Shown here: positions 45,659 through 54,527 of the stretch, piece after piece
Layout: each line of letters begins with the position of its first letter
How positions within the stretch are numbered: position 1 is the stretch's first letter
DNA from: Polynucleobacter sp. 73C-SIWE
GTDB taxonomy: Bacteria > Pseudomonadota > Gammaproteobacteria > Burkholderiales > Burkholderiaceae
Direction: 5' to 3'
Length of the DNA stretch: 64,000 nt
Assembly: GCF_018882465.1 (NCBI RefSeq)
Contig: NZ_JACVOK010000001.1
Span: forward strand, 682,001-746,000
Notes under the pieces: generated by a model
What the model was told of the DNA's origin: nothing
Databases searched by the model: none
Seen by the model: only the letters and a program-made list of their open reading frames with translations
Made by a program: the position numbers and the translations under genes

Positions 45659-47138
45659 TCGGGTGATCGAATACCAAACGAATATCAATCGACCCAATGT
45701 TGGAGCTGCGGGTCATTGTGAGTTTATCGAGGCGCTTCTTATTGCCCCAGGTGTAAACCAAGTCCCAGCCATCCTGACTAATTTTGCTGACTTGACCTTG
45801 AGCATTTCGATCGACGCTAGCTTCGCTACCAGGCCTCACTTCACCTCTTAACCAGTTGGATAAACCCCGTGCAGGTAACGGTAGTCCTAATGTGTTTTGA
45901 ATCAATGTATCTGCATCAATCGCGGTGACTACTTGACCATCACGCTCTAGTGTTGCTTCGCCTGGGTTAATCGTAATCTTGGCAATGGAGCCACCAACTG
46001 GATTCCGAATTTCCAAGATATCTTTGAGTGCATCTTGGGTTAAGGTAAAGCCGCCAGAGCCACCTTGATTTTGAGACTCGGTAAGCCCAATCACTTTTAC
46101 TGCAAAGCGACCATCCCATGTGCCCTGAGGAGCTTGATCTGGGGTTGACCACTCAGGCTTAAAGCGTTTTAAAGTTTCTTTGAGGGTCGCATTATTAGCA
46201 TCCAATTTTTGTCCTTGGCGCCACATTTCTTCAGCCTCTGGGCGGCGGCCCATGACCCACAAGACCTCGCCAGTATGTGCCGCAATATCAGCCTCTGGTT
46301 TCATTGTGAATGCTTGCTGTAATTGTTCTAAAGCTAAAGCATTTTTACCAAGTCTAAAGTTCACCCATCCCAAGCTATCTAAGATAAAACTATCTTTCGG
46401 TGATATCTGATGCGCTTTGCTAATTAATGCAAATGCTTCGGGAAGTTTGACATTACGATCAGCTAGCGAATAGCCAAGCGCATTTAAAGAATTTGCATCG
46501 TTAGGATATTTGCGCAAAATCTCACGTAAGGTTTGTTCCATGATATCCATGCGCCCCACTTTTTCTGCCGACATGGCATAGGTGTACAGAAGACCGGGCG
46601 CCTTTGGTGGCACTTTGACAGTGGATGCAATTTCATAGAAGGCTCGCAAGGCTTCATTCTCATCTTTAGCTTTGGCAAGAAGTGCTTGCAGTTGCAATAA
46701 GGTATTTTCTTGCTGGGCAGGGTTTTGTTGTTTGAGTAAAGCAATGGCTGGCTTAATAGCATCTGACCAACGGTTGTTTAAAACAAGAAGAGTGATGAGC
46801 ACTTCCTTGGGCTTGGTTTCAGAGGCTGGTGATAATTCATCCCAAGTTTTTGCAGCCTGAAGAGCCAAATCAGGCGAGCCACCACCGATAGCGATTTCCA
46901 TTGCTCTTTGAGCTAGGCGCGGATCTTTGTATTGACGAGCCATCTCCAAGTAGGTGTTGTAAGCAAGTCCTGCTTCGCCCCTTTGTAGGGCAATTTCCGA
47001 GGCAAGAACTTCAAATACAGCTTCTCCAGTCTTTAGACCATCGGTTTGTGCACGGGCTTGGCTTGAAAAGACTGCCCCGCTCGATAGGGCTAAAAGGAAT
47101 AAGCCCTGCAAAAGGGGCTTGCGCGTAAATTGGCTCAT
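45651..47138 (-). CDS. TPR protein fused to a LolB domain
   Basis: 495 residues from the ATG at 47136-47138 (a GTG two codons earlier is possible). A type I signal peptide ends near SQARAQ, with no lipobox cysteine. Residues about 35-330 are tetratricopeptide-like helices (for example NSLNALGYSLADRNVKLPEA and LDSLGWVNFRLGKNALALE). From about residue 339 to the end the sequence aligns by eye with LolB: WDGRFAVKV, FTLTQDALKDILEIRNPVG, AIDADTLIQNTLGLPLPARG, LSNWLRGEV and SQDGWDLVYTW. LolB receives lipoproteins from LolA at the outer membrane and is normally itself a lipoprotein. Its place before ispE fits lolB. Confidence 0.8.
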   Translation of the reverse strand: MSQFTRKPLLQGLFLLALSSGAVFSSQARAQTDGLKTGEAVFEVLASEIALQRGEAGLAYNTYLEMARQYKDPRLAQRAMEIAIGGGSPDLALQAAKTWDELSPASETKPKEVLITLLVLNNRWSDAIKPAIALLKQQNPAQQENTLLQLQALLAKAKDENEALRAFYEIASTVKVPPKAPGLLYTYAMSAEKVGRMDIMEQTLREILRKYPNDANSLNALGYSLADRNVKLPEAFALISKAHQISPKDSFILDSLGWVNFRLGKNALALEQLQQAFTMKPEADIAAHTGEVLWVMGRRPEAEEMWRQGQKLDANNATLKETLKRFKPEWSTPDQAPQGTWDGRFAVKVIGLTESQNQGGSGGFTLTQDALKDILEIRNPVGGSIAKITINPGEATLERDGQVVTAIDADTLIQNTLGLPLPARGLSNWLRGEVRPGSEASVDRNAQGQVSKISQDGWDLVYTWGNKKRLDKLTMTRSSNIGSIDIRLVFDHPNE

Positions 47139-47173
47139 GAGCACATTCTAATCTGCGAATCTACAATCCATTT

Positions 47174-48010
47174 ATGCCAGAACTTCCAGAAGTAGAAATC
47201 ACGAGATTAGGAATTGCCCCCCATCTTGAGGGGCGCAAGGTAAGTGCCGTCAAAGTACTGGATGGGCGCTTGCGTTGGCCTGTACCTCAGAATTTGCCAA
47301 AGCTTCTCACCGGGCAGAAGGTTCGGTCGATTGCCAGGCGCGGGAAATATCTCCTTTTGGAAATGGATACGGGCCACTTGCTAATCCATTTGGGCATGAC
47401 TGGTACTTTGCGGGTTTTACCAAGTTCGGATCCTTTGAAATTGCATGATCGAGTCACTTTTGAATTCGGCAAGCTGAGTTTACGTTTACACGACCCCAGA
47501 AAATTTGGCGCAGTGTTATGGCACGCGAACACAAAAGGCCCCCTCGAGAAAAATGTACTCCTACAAAAATTGGGTGTTGAGCCGTTTTCAGAAGAGTTTT
47601 CGGGCGAGCTTGGGGCAGACGTTCTTTATAGAACCTCACGTAAACGTAGTGTGGCCGTTAAACAATTTTTACTGGCAGGACAAGCTGTAGTCGGTGTCGG
47701 GAATATTTATTGTTCCGAAAGTTTATTTCAGGCACGCATTCATCCTGCAAAGGCAGCTGGTAAGTTGACTCGCCCACAGTGCTCTCGTTTAGCAAATGCC
47801 GTAAGACTGATTTTAAAAAAAGCTATTGCTGCTGGTGGAAGTAGTTTGAAAGATTTCGTCAATAGCGAAGGTGACCCCGGCCACTTCATGGTGCAAACTA
47901 AGGTTTATGACCGCAAGGGCTTGCCATGCAAGGTTTGTAAAATGCCGATTGCGCAAATTGTTCAGGGGCAGCGCTCCACTTATTTCTGCCCCCAATGTCA
48001 AAAACGCTAA
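47174..48010 (+). CDS. mutM: Formamidopyrimidine-DNA glycosylase
   Basis: 278 residues. The catalytic Pro2-Glu3 in MPELPEVEITRLG, HLGMTGTLRVL, the H2TH region VVGVGNIYCSESLF and the C-terminal zinc finger CKVCKMPIAQI...FCPQCQKR are complete. It removes 8-oxoguanine from DNA. Overlaps mutY by 16 bases, so both arms of the GO repair system are translated together. Confidence 0.96.
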   Translation: MPELPEVEITRLGIAPHLEGRKVSAVKVLDGRLRWPVPQNLPKLLTGQKVRSIARRGKYLLLEMDTGHLLIHLGMTGTLRVLPSSDPLKLHDRVTFEFGKLSLRLHDPRKFGAVLWHANTKGPLEKNVLLQKLGVEPFSEEFSGELGADVLYRTSRKRSVAVKQFLLAGQAVVGVGNIYCSESLFQARIHPAKAAGKLTRPQCSRLANAVRLILKKAIAAGGSSLKDFVNSEGDPGHFMVQTKVYDRKGLPCKVCKMPIAQIVQGQRSTYFCPQCQKR

Positions 48011-49140
48011 TCAATACTTTTTCTAAAAAATTACTTACTTGGCATGGGGCTAGCGGTCGCTCAGGTTTGCCCTGGCAGGGTAATCGTGATCCATATGCAG
48101 TTTGGGTTTCTGAAATCATGCTGCAGCAAACCCAGGTGGCTACAGTGCTAGAGCGTTATCCCCGTTTTATGAAACGTTTTCCGACGGTGAAAAAATTGGC
48201 CGCAGCTGATATTGATGAGGTCTTAGCTGAATGGGCGGGATTAGGCTATTACTCTCGTGCTAGAAACTTACATGCTTGCGCGAAACAGGTGATGCATGAT
48301 TTTTCTGGAAAGTTTCCGAACGATCCTTTATTACTTGAGCAGTTAAAAGGTATTGGCCGATCAACAGCGGGTGCGATTGCTGCTTTTGCTTTTCACGAGA
48401 GGGCGCCAATACTTGATGCAAATGTCAAAAGAATTTTGGCGCGCTTATTTGCAATTGAGGGTGCTGTACAAGATAAAGCAGTAAATGATCGTCTCTGGAA
48501 ATTAGCGCAAGAGTTGTTACCAAATCAACCTAAAGATATGCCGGTATACACACAAGCCTTAATGGATTTTGGTGCTACTTGGTGTACTGCCCGTAAGCCA
48601 GTATGTATGAGTACAGAGAAAAAATGCCTATTTGCAAAAGATTGTCAGGCAAACTTAAGCAATCAGGTTCTAGCTCTTCCCCAAAAAACAGTAAAAGCAA
48701 AATCACCAGAGTTTGATTGCGATATGTTATTGATCAGATCTGGGAACTTTGTTCTATTGCAAAAGCGACCTAGCAAGGCGATTTGGGGTGGTTTGTGGTC
48801 TTTGCCGGAATCGCCCTGGAGACCAAGGCCTGGTAAGGGTTATCACACTGTCCAAGACTCCAAAGAACTCCTAGCGATCACTTTGCCAGAGGAAAATATT
48901 GCTGGCTTGGCTAAATCGATTAGGGGATTAAAGTCTGGCAATCAAATTAAACACATCTTTACCCATCGTCGTTTATGGATACAGATTTGGGAGGCGAATA
49001 CATCAAAGGCCTTAGCGTTTTTCAGTCCAAACTTGAAATGGGTGCCCCTTGCTCAGTTGGGTAGGTATGGTTTACCGCAACCTATTAAGGTTTTACTGCA
49101 GGGCTTGAGTCTAGTTCGCGGTGACGATCTAAAAAATTAA
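47995..49140 (+). CDS. mutY: A/G-specific adenine glycosylase
   Basis: 381 residues. LPWQGNRDPYAVWVSEIMLQQTQV contains the catalytic glutamate, LKGIGRSTAGAIAAFA is the helix-hairpin-helix and ILDANVKRILARL holds the catalytic Asp. The Fe-S cysteines read C-x6-C-x6-C-x5-C (CTARKPVCMSTEKKCLFAKDC region) instead of C-x6-C-x2-C-x5-C. A C-terminal NUDIX-like domain recognises 8-oxoG (LLQKRPSKAIWGGLWSLPE). Its 3' end overlaps rapZ, in the opposite direction, by 56 bases. Confidence 0.94.
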   Translation: MSKTLINTFSKKLLTWHGASGRSGLPWQGNRDPYAVWVSEIMLQQTQVATVLERYPRFMKRFPTVKKLAAADIDEVLAEWAGLGYYSRARNLHACAKQVMHDFSGKFPNDPLLLEQLKGIGRSTAGAIAAFAFHERAPILDANVKRILARLFAIEGAVQDKAVNDRLWKLAQELLPNQPKDMPVYTQALMDFGATWCTARKPVCMSTEKKCLFAKDCQANLSNQVLALPQKTVKAKSPEFDCDMLLIRSGNFVLLQKRPSKAIWGGLWSLPESPWRPRPGKGYHTVQDSKELLAITLPEENIAGLAKSIRGLKSGNQIKHIFTHRRLWIQIWEANTSKALAFFSPNLKWVPLAQLGRYGLPQPIKVLLQGLSLVRGDDLKN

Positions 49141-49975
49141 TCTGTAGGGCGCCTAAATCTTTTTGTGCCCGGAAGTGGTCGATAATTCTGTTGACTAAAT
49201 ATACGGAGCGATGTTGTCCACCGGTACAACCAATGGCCACCGTAAGATAGCTACGACCGTCTGCAATGTAGTGTGGTAACCACTTATCGATGAACTGAAT
49301 GATGTCAGTTTCCATGCTGATTACTTCAGCAATTTTTTCTAAAAATTCTTGAACAGGTTTATCTTTGCCGGTGAGTGGTCTTAGGGCTTTGTCGTAGTGT
49401 GGATTGGGCAAGCAGCGCACATCAAATACCAGATCTGCTTCACTAGGAACCCCTCTTTTGAAGCCAAAGGATTCAAAAATGACAGTTAGTCCGACCGGTT
49501 TGTCTTTGAGAAGATCCTGTATCCACGAGCGAAGAGCATGGGCAGGTAAGTTACTGGTGTCAATGCTGTGGGCTTGCGTGCGAAGTGGCTCTAGTAGGCT
49601 ACGCTCTTTATCAATTGCTTCAATCAGGGTGGCAGATTGAGTCTGCTGGCTATTGGTTGATAGGGGGTGGCGTCTGCGAGTTTCTGAAAAGCGCTGTACT
49701 AAGGTGTTGGTGTCAGCATTTAAGAAAACAACCCTCACTTGATGGTTCCGACGTAAGTTCTCCAGAATTGAAGGTAGCTCGGCAATTGATTCACCACGAC
49801 GTGCATCAATGGCAACGGCTACGCGCTCACTATTTTCTTTTTCGAGAGTAGTGATGAGGCTCTCAAGGAGAGAGACAGGCAGATTATCAACGCAGTCATA
49901 CCCTGCATCTTCAAAAGCCCTCAGGGCGACTGATTTACCTGAGCCAGAGATTCCGGTAATCAGATTAATTTGCAT
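49085..49975 (-). CDS. rapZ: RNase adapter protein RapZ (P-loop ATPase)
   Basis: 296 residues. Walker A GISGSGKSVALRAFEDAGY at the N-terminus; DNLPVSLLESL, ESFGFKRGVPSEADLVFDVRCLPNPHY and IGCTGGQHRSVYLV are RapZ markers. In E. coli it guides RNase E to GlmZ; in many betaproteobacteria its role is less clear. Last gene of hpf-ptsN-hprK-rapZ; 3 bases separate it from hprK. Confidence 0.95.
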   Translation of the reverse strand: MQINLITGISGSGKSVALRAFEDAGYDCVDNLPVSLLESLITTLEKENSERVAVAIDARRGESIAELPSILENLRRNHQVRVVFLNADTNTLVQRFSETRRRHPLSTNSQQTQSATLIEAIDKERSLLEPLRTQAHSIDTSNLPAHALRSWIQDLLKDKPVGLTVIFESFGFKRGVPSEADLVFDVRCLPNPHYDKALRPLTGKDKPVQEFLEKIAEVISMETDIIQFIDKWLPHYIADGRSYLTVAIGCTGGQHRSVYLVNRIIDHFRAQKDLGALQINFLDRHRELDSSPAVKP

Positions 49976-49978
49976 AGC

Positions 49979-50965
49979 TTAGAGCAAGCGCCCTTGAGAT
50001 TTGATGGAATCTGATTCAGCATTCATTTGCATACGCTGACGCTCAATAAATTCTTTTAAGGTATCGATACCACGCAATTGCAATATCGTGTTGCGTACAG
50101 CAGCCTCAACTAGTACTGCTAAGTTGCGTCCTGCGGCCACTTGAATTTTTACAGTACGAATAGGAATGCCTAATACATCGATGTGTTGAGTTTCTAGAGG
50201 TAGTCTTTCAAACTCCCCATCAGTTCTGCGAACCAGTTGAACAATCAAGCGGAGTTTTAGCTTGCGACGTACTGCAGTTTCACCAAAGATGGTACGAATA
50301 TCTAATAAGCCTAAGCCGCGGACCTCAAGCAAGTTGCGCAAGATGACCGGGCAGCGACCTTCAATGTAGTCTGGCCCCAGTCGAGCGAAGTCAACGGCAT
50401 CATCCGCCACTAAACCATGGCCACGAGAAATCAGCTCCAAGCCCAATTCACTTTTACCTAAACCTGAATCCCCGGTCAGCAATACACCCAATCCTAAGAT
50501 ATCCATAAAGACACCATGCATAGTGATTTGAGGTGCGCCAATTTTGGTGAGGTAGGTGCGCAGGTGATCAATTACCTCAGCTGCTGAAATATGAGTTGTA
50601 AATAACGGGGTTGAAGAGCGCTGGCAAAAAAGTTGTAAGTCTGTATCTGCAGATTTACCGTCGGCTACGATCACGCAAGGAGGTGTTTTGGAGATAAGGC
50701 TGGCAATCTGCTCTTGTTTTTGTTTGGGCTCTAGCGCTGCGTGATAGTCAACCTCCTGCTCACCAAAAATCTGAATACGGCTAGGGTGAATCAGATTTAA
50801 GTGGCCTACCAAGTCTGAGGTGGCTGCAGCTGCTTTTACTGCTTCGCTCGGGAAGGTGCGGTCTGCACCCTCAAGTCCGCCGATCCAGGAAAGCTTGAGA
50901 TCTGAAACATTGTCATCAAAAATCTGCTGTGCAGTCACTCCCTCGAGGAGCAAAGGCTGTGTCAT
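49979..50965 (-). CDS. hprK: HPr kinase/phosphorylase
   Basis: 328 residues from the ATG at 50963-50965, which overlaps the ptsN stop as ATGA; a frame extension to 50980 exists. The P-loop GDSGLGKS is at 165-172, followed by [34 protein letters not shown] and the K3-type loop. It phosphorylates or dephosphorylates Ser46 of HPr, and that serine is present in ptsH at 17.6 kb. This links carbon or energy state to the phosphorelay. Confidence 0.95.
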   Translation of the reverse strand: MTQPLLLEGVTAQQIFDDNVSDLKLSWIGGLEGADRTFPSEAVKAAAATSDLVGHLNLIHPSRIQIFGEQEVDYHAALEPKQKQEQIASLISKTPPCVIVADGKSADTDLQLFCQRSSTPLFTTHISAAEVIDHLRTYLTKIGAPQITMHGVFMDILGLGVLLTGDSGLGKSELGLELISRGHGLVADDAVDFARLGPDYIEGRCPVILRNLLEVRGLGLLDIRTIFGETAVRRKLKLRLIVQLVRRTDGEFERLPLETQHIDVLGIPIRTVKIQVAAGRNLAVLVEAAVRNTILQLRGIDTLKEFIERQRMQMNAESDSIKSQGRLL

Positions 50966-51423
50966 TTTGTTGCATCCCACTGTTGTAATAGTTCACATAC
51001 TTTTACCGGATCACTTGCGGAGGATAGAAATTGACGGGCATCAGTATCAGATAGCAGTTGTGCAATAGAAGAAAGAATCTCTAAATGTTGTTGAGTAGCC
51101 TTTTCAGGAACTAGCAAAAAGATGAGAGTCGATACTGGCTCACCATCTGGCGCCGCAAACTCAATCGGATTTTTAAGTTTGATGAAAGCAGCGCATGGCT
51201 GCTTAAGACCCTTAACGCGGCCATGTGGAATTGCAACGCCTGCACCAAGTGCGGTAGATCCTAAATCTTCACGTGCATTCAGGAACCCCACTACGGAAGC
51301 TGCGTCGATATCTACTTTTTTGCAGAAGAGTTCCCCAGCCGCTGCAAATGCATCAGCTCTGCTGGTGGCAGGGTTATCTAATGCAATGCAGTCAGGGGTA
51401 AAAAGATTGGTCAGGGCATTCAT
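50962..51423 (-). CDS. ptsN: PTS nitrogen regulatory IIA protein (EIIA-Ntr)
   Basis: 153 residues with the phosphohistidine H67 in [12 protein letters not shown]. The EIIA-Fru/Ntr fold continues with [23 protein letters not shown]. In other bacteria it controls potassium transport and stress responses depending on phosphorylation. Here it can only receive phosphate from HPr at 17.6 kb, unless a PtsP/NPr pair lies outside. Overlaps hprK by 4 bases. Confidence 0.95.
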   Translation of the reverse strand: MNALTNLFTPDCIALDNPATSRADAFAAAGELFCKKVDIDAASVVGFLNAREDLGSTALGAGVAIPHGRVKGLKQPCAAFIKLKNPIEFAAPDGEPVSTLIFLLVPEKATQQHLEILSSIAQLLSDTDARQFLSSASDPVKVCELLQQWDATK

Positions 51424-51456
51424 TAAGGTTGATTATAGGTGTCCTGACAAAAGGAA

Positions 51457-51780
51457 TTACTCAAATCGCTTTTCGTGATGATGATCCTGGATCTTTTCTT
51501 TGTGTTTGACAACTTGACGCTCTAGCTTATCGACTACGGCGTCCATGGCGTGATAGAGGTCGGCATTATGGGCTTCAGCAAATAATTCCTTGCCCTTAAG
51601 GTGAATAGTAATTTCGGCGCTCTGACGAAGCTCCTTTTCTTTAGCGTTATCCACTATCAGAAAGGCGGAGGCATCGATTACGTGGTCAAAGTGCTTGCGA
51701 ATTTTGGCCATTCCAGCTTCAAGGTGTGTGCGCATGGCTGGGGTTACTTCCAGATGGCGGCTATTAATTTTCAAATTCAT
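51457..51780 (-). CDS. hpf: Ribosome hibernation promoting factor (HPF/RaiA family)
   Basis: 107 residues, short HPF form, with NLKINSRHLEVTPAMRTHLE and AHNADLYHAMDAVVDKLERQV. Two ATGs lie close together (51784-51786 and 51778-51780). GAGGAG directly adjoins the first and is six bases from the second, so the second is the likely start. It binds the 30S decoding site and promotes 100S dimers in stationary phase. In most proteobacteria the gene upstream is rpoN; here it is lptB. Confidence 0.94.
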   Translation of the reverse strand: MNLKINSRHLEVTPAMRTHLEAGMAKIRKHFDHVIDASAFLIVDNAKEKELRQSAEITIHLKGKELFAEAHNADLYHAMDAVVDKLERQVVKHKEKIQDHHHEKRFE

Positions 51781-51876
51781 CAGCATCTCCTCTTATATAC
51801 GCGTGCGCATGCTCATGCCTGGGGTGCGCAGCAAGCCCCTGAAATCGTTTGAGCAGTATTTTTGGAAAGGACCTTC

Positions 51877-51987
51877 ATGAACCTCCAGCGTATCAGCGAA
51901 TTTGCCGAAAACCAAGAGGGGAAGACATTTTTATTAGTTAAACGGCTCGGAAGGCCGCCCAGCTTACATCCTGAAGTTTTCGCCTAG
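51877..51987 (+). CDS. Possible small ORF of 36 residues in the lptB-hpf gap
   Basis: Reads [15 protein letters not shown] then [13 protein letters not shown] and ends EVFA before TAG. AAAGGA lies five bases before the ATG. It is antisense to the end of lptB and to the gap where rpoN would be expected. No family recognised and no membrane helix. Coding status is uncertain; it could be chance. Confidence 0.25.
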   Translation: MNLQRISEFAENQEGKTFLLVKRLGRPPSLHPEVFA

Positions 51988-52731
51988 ATAGACTCTACGT
52001 ACGGCGTCATTTTGGATGATTTGGTCAGGCTTACCTTCAGCCAGAACGCTACCTTCGCTAATGATGTAGGCGTGGTCACAAATACCAAGGGTTTCTCGTA
52101 CGTTGTGGTCTGTAATGAGAACCCCGATTTGGCGGTCTCTCAAAAAGCGCACAATACGCTGAATTTCCCCAACAGCAATAGGGTCAACTCCAGCAAATGG
52201 TTCATCTAATAAGATGAATTTAGGTTGGGTAGCCAGAGCTCTAGCTATCTCAACCCTACGGCGTTCACCACCTGATAGTGAAAGGGCTGGGTTATTGCGA
52301 AGATGGCTAATTTGTAACTCGCCCAAGAGTTCATCAAGGCGTTTTGCAATTTCAGCTTTAGTGAGTGGCTTGCCACCTTGCACCTGAAGTTCAAGCACTG
52401 CTTGGATATTCTCAGCTACATTCAGTTTTCTGAAGACCGAAGCTTCTTGTGGCAAGTAAGACAAGCCCATACGAGCACGTTCATGGATAGGTAAATGAGT
52501 GATGTCTGCCCCATCCAAAACAATATTGCCACCATCAAGCGGCACTAGCCCAACAATCATGTAAAACGAAGTTGTTTTACCGGCTCCATTAGGTCCAAGC
52601 AAGCCAACTACTTCACCGGACTTTACTTCTACAGAAACATCACGAACTACCGTCCGCGAGCCATAACGTTTTTGTAAGTGGTGTGCACTCAGAGTTGCTG
52701 AGTTATTGGTTTGTGCTAAATCCGTTGTCAT
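51964..52731 (-). CDS. lptB: LPS export ABC transporter ATP-binding protein LptB
   Basis: 255 residues. Walker [20 protein letters not shown], signature [17 protein letters not shown], Walker [17 protein letters not shown] and the H-loop [10 protein letters not shown] are complete. It powers LptFG extraction of LPS from the inner membrane; lptF/lptG are not in the window. Overlaps lptA by 4 bases. Confidence 0.97.
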   Translation of the reverse strand: MTTDLAQTNNSATLSAHHLQKRYGSRTVVRDVSVEVKSGEVVGLLGPNGAGKTTSFYMIVGLVPLDGGNIVLDGADITHLPIHERARMGLSYLPQEASVFRKLNVAENIQAVLELQVQGGKPLTKAEIAKRLDELLGELQISHLRNNPALSLSGGERRRVEIARALATQPKFILLDEPFAGVDPIAVGEIQRIVRFLRDRQIGVLITDHNVRETLGICDHAYIISEGSVLAEGKPDQIIQNDAVRRVYLGENFRM

Positions 52732-53288
52732 TTCTCTAATGTGGCTTTTCGTCTTGGTGAAAGGATTGCTCTAGCTACAGGCAGATCCTCCGGCTTTGCA
52801 TCTGGTGGGGGTGTAACCCGATAGTACTGCTTTATATCGTCGTACTCAATTTTCCAGCCCCGCAGTTGATCAAGCATTTGCATATTGAGTAAGCGCTTAA
52901 GACCAGCATTGCCTGTCAGGGTAAGCACTTCAGTTTTAGCGTTATAGATAACCTGAGTTGCAACCCCTTGCATAAACTCATCTGCAGGTCCCTCACGACG
53001 TTGTCTAAAGCTAGCAGTCTTTTCAGGAGTGCCTTTGACATCAACAAATTCATAACCTTCAGGGTCCACCTGAATGCGGCCATCCTCACCAGTTACCAGC
53101 ATGCTCCCTTTCATCAGTAGTACCTGACCGTTGAGATCATAAATTTGCTTGACATCATTTACGGAGACTTTTTCTGCTTCAAGAATGATGGGTTTATCTT
53201 GATCTGCCTTTTCTGCTTGGGTAAATCCCGTCAGGCCTAGGCTAAGCAAAAATATCAAGACAGTTGAGTAAAGAGCACGTGCGTTCAT
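52728..53288 (-). CDS. lptA: LPS transport periplasmic protein LptA
   Basis: 186 residues. A signal peptide ends near GFTQAEK, followed by the OstA-type beta-jellyroll: [33 protein letters not shown]. It forms the periplasmic bridge that carries LPS. Adjacent to lptC with no gap and overlapping lptB by 4 bases. Confidence 0.94.
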   Translation of the reverse strand: MNARALYSTVLIFLLSLGLTGFTQAEKADQDKPIILEAEKVSVNDVKQIYDLNGQVLLMKGSMLVTGEDGRIQVDPEGYEFVDVKGTPEKTASFRQRREGPADEFMQGVATQVIYNAKTEVLTLTGNAGLKRLLNMQMLDQLRGWKIEYDDIKQYYRVTPPPDAKPEDLPVARAILSPRRKATLEK

Positions 53289-53930
53289 TTACTGATTTCC
53301 TCGCGGAGCTCGTTCAATGCGTCCTTTGACTTGACCAGAGAGGGTCATGCTTTGCTCAATATTATTAAAAACCCCACCTTCAGTTGAGTGCATCACAGAC
53401 ATGCCTTGCTCAAGCGTAATGGGTCTATCGGTCTCGATAATGTCATCATTAATCAGCACCTTGAAATAGCTTGAAGATGCTAGCATTCGGGGAGATGCAG
53501 GCTCGAAAGCTGTTGCGGCTTGTGCTGGCCGAAAAATAGATGCGTTATCAATGAGATCCAAAATGGTCAGATCGCCATCAAGGTGGCCGGTATCCGCTTT
53601 AACAGTTACAGGCGCTTTATTCGGTTGAAAGAGTCGCAGGCGAGGGGTCAGAATATCAATCGAAGCATCATCGTCATAGTGCGTTACTTTTTTACCCAAG
53701 ATTCGATACTTAGTATTACCAAGTTCATTTAATGCAGACAGAGCACCATCATTGATGATGTAATCGGGCTCATGCAGTCTTACGCGCTCAAGTGCCGATT
53801 TTTCTGGTGGGGTATTTTTTCGGACCAACCAAAAGGTCGCTAGAGTGAGGGCGCCCATCAGAATCAATGGCATGAGTCGCAATAGCGTGCGCCCAATACC
53901 AAGCTTGATTGTTTGAGGATTTAATTGCAT
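53289..53930 (-). CDS. lptC: LPS export protein LptC
   Basis: 213 residues: one N-terminal helix (LLRLMPLILMGALTLATFWL) and a periplasmic jellyroll with YIINDGALSALNELGNTKYRI split across beta strands and LTPRLRLF. Length and order between kdsC and lptA identify it. It passes LPS from LptBFG to LptA. Confidence 0.92.
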   Translation of the reverse strand: MQLNPQTIKLGIGRTLLRLMPLILMGALTLATFWLVRKNTPPEKSALERVRLHEPDYIINDGALSALNELGNTKYRILGKKVTHYDDDASIDILTPRLRLFQPNKAPVTVKADTGHLDGDLTILDLIDNASIFRPAQAATAFEPASPRMLASSSYFKVLINDDIIETDRPITLEQGMSVMHSTEGGVFNNIEQSMTLSGQVKGRIERAPRGNQ

Positions 53931-53933
53931 TAC

Positions 53934-54506
53934 TTAATTGCGGGCTTTATTAAGCAGTTCTTCGTAGCGGTTTTGCGCCTTCAGAATGAGATCGCATACC
54001 TCTCGAACAGCGCTATTCCCCCCGGGATTATTGGTTACAAAATGCGCATATTCTTTCACCGCTTCATGGCCTTGCGCAGGACAAATCTTGAAGCCAGCAT
54101 TTTTCATCATTTGTAAATCTGGCCAGTCATCACCCATGACGGCGCAATCTGATGGGGAAAGACCCAATGATTTAACAACCTGATCAAGGGCAATCGCTTT
54201 ATTTTCCACGCCCATATGTACATGTTTGATACCCAGCTCTTCGCAACGCGCTAAAACCATTTTTGAATTTCTGCCGGTAATGATGGCAGTTGGTATTCCA
54301 CATTGCTCTAGTAATTTAATTCCTAAGCCATCTTGAATATCAAATGCTTTGAGCGACTCTTTGCCATCGCTTCCAATCCATACTTGACCATTGGTTAAAA
54401 CACCATCGACATCTAAAACTAACAGTTTGACCTTGCTTGAGCGTTCCCAGGCTTGTGGATACTCAGTTAGAGGATTGGTGTTGTGCGGATTAAAAGCGCT
54501 AGGCAT
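53934..54506 (-). CDS. kdsC: 3-deoxy-D-manno-octulosonate 8-phosphate phosphatase
   Basis: 190 residues of the capless HAD type. LVLDVDGVLTNGQVWI has the nucleophile and acid/base aspartates, AIITGRNSKMV motif II and VMGDDWPDLQMM motif IV. It removes phosphate from Kdo 8-phosphate. Lies between lptC and kdsD, as in E. coli. Confidence 0.95.
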   Translation of the reverse strand: MPSAFNPHNTNPLTEYPQAWERSSKVKLLVLDVDGVLTNGQVWIGSDGKESLKAFDIQDGLGIKLLEQCGIPTAIITGRNSKMVLARCEELGIKHVHMGVENKAIALDQVVKSLGLSPSDCAVMGDDWPDLQMMKNAGFKICPAQGHEAVKEYAHFVTNNPGGNSAVREVCDLILKAQNRYEELLNKARN

Positions 54507-54527
54507 GAAATTAAATGAGATAAAGAG

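Noticed and set aside
51813-51878. 21-codon minus-strand frame before hpf containing a Cys-Cys pair, resembling a leader peptide
   Set aside because: Its GGAGG is only about three bases from the ATG, too close for a functional ribosome site, and no modification genes are nearby.
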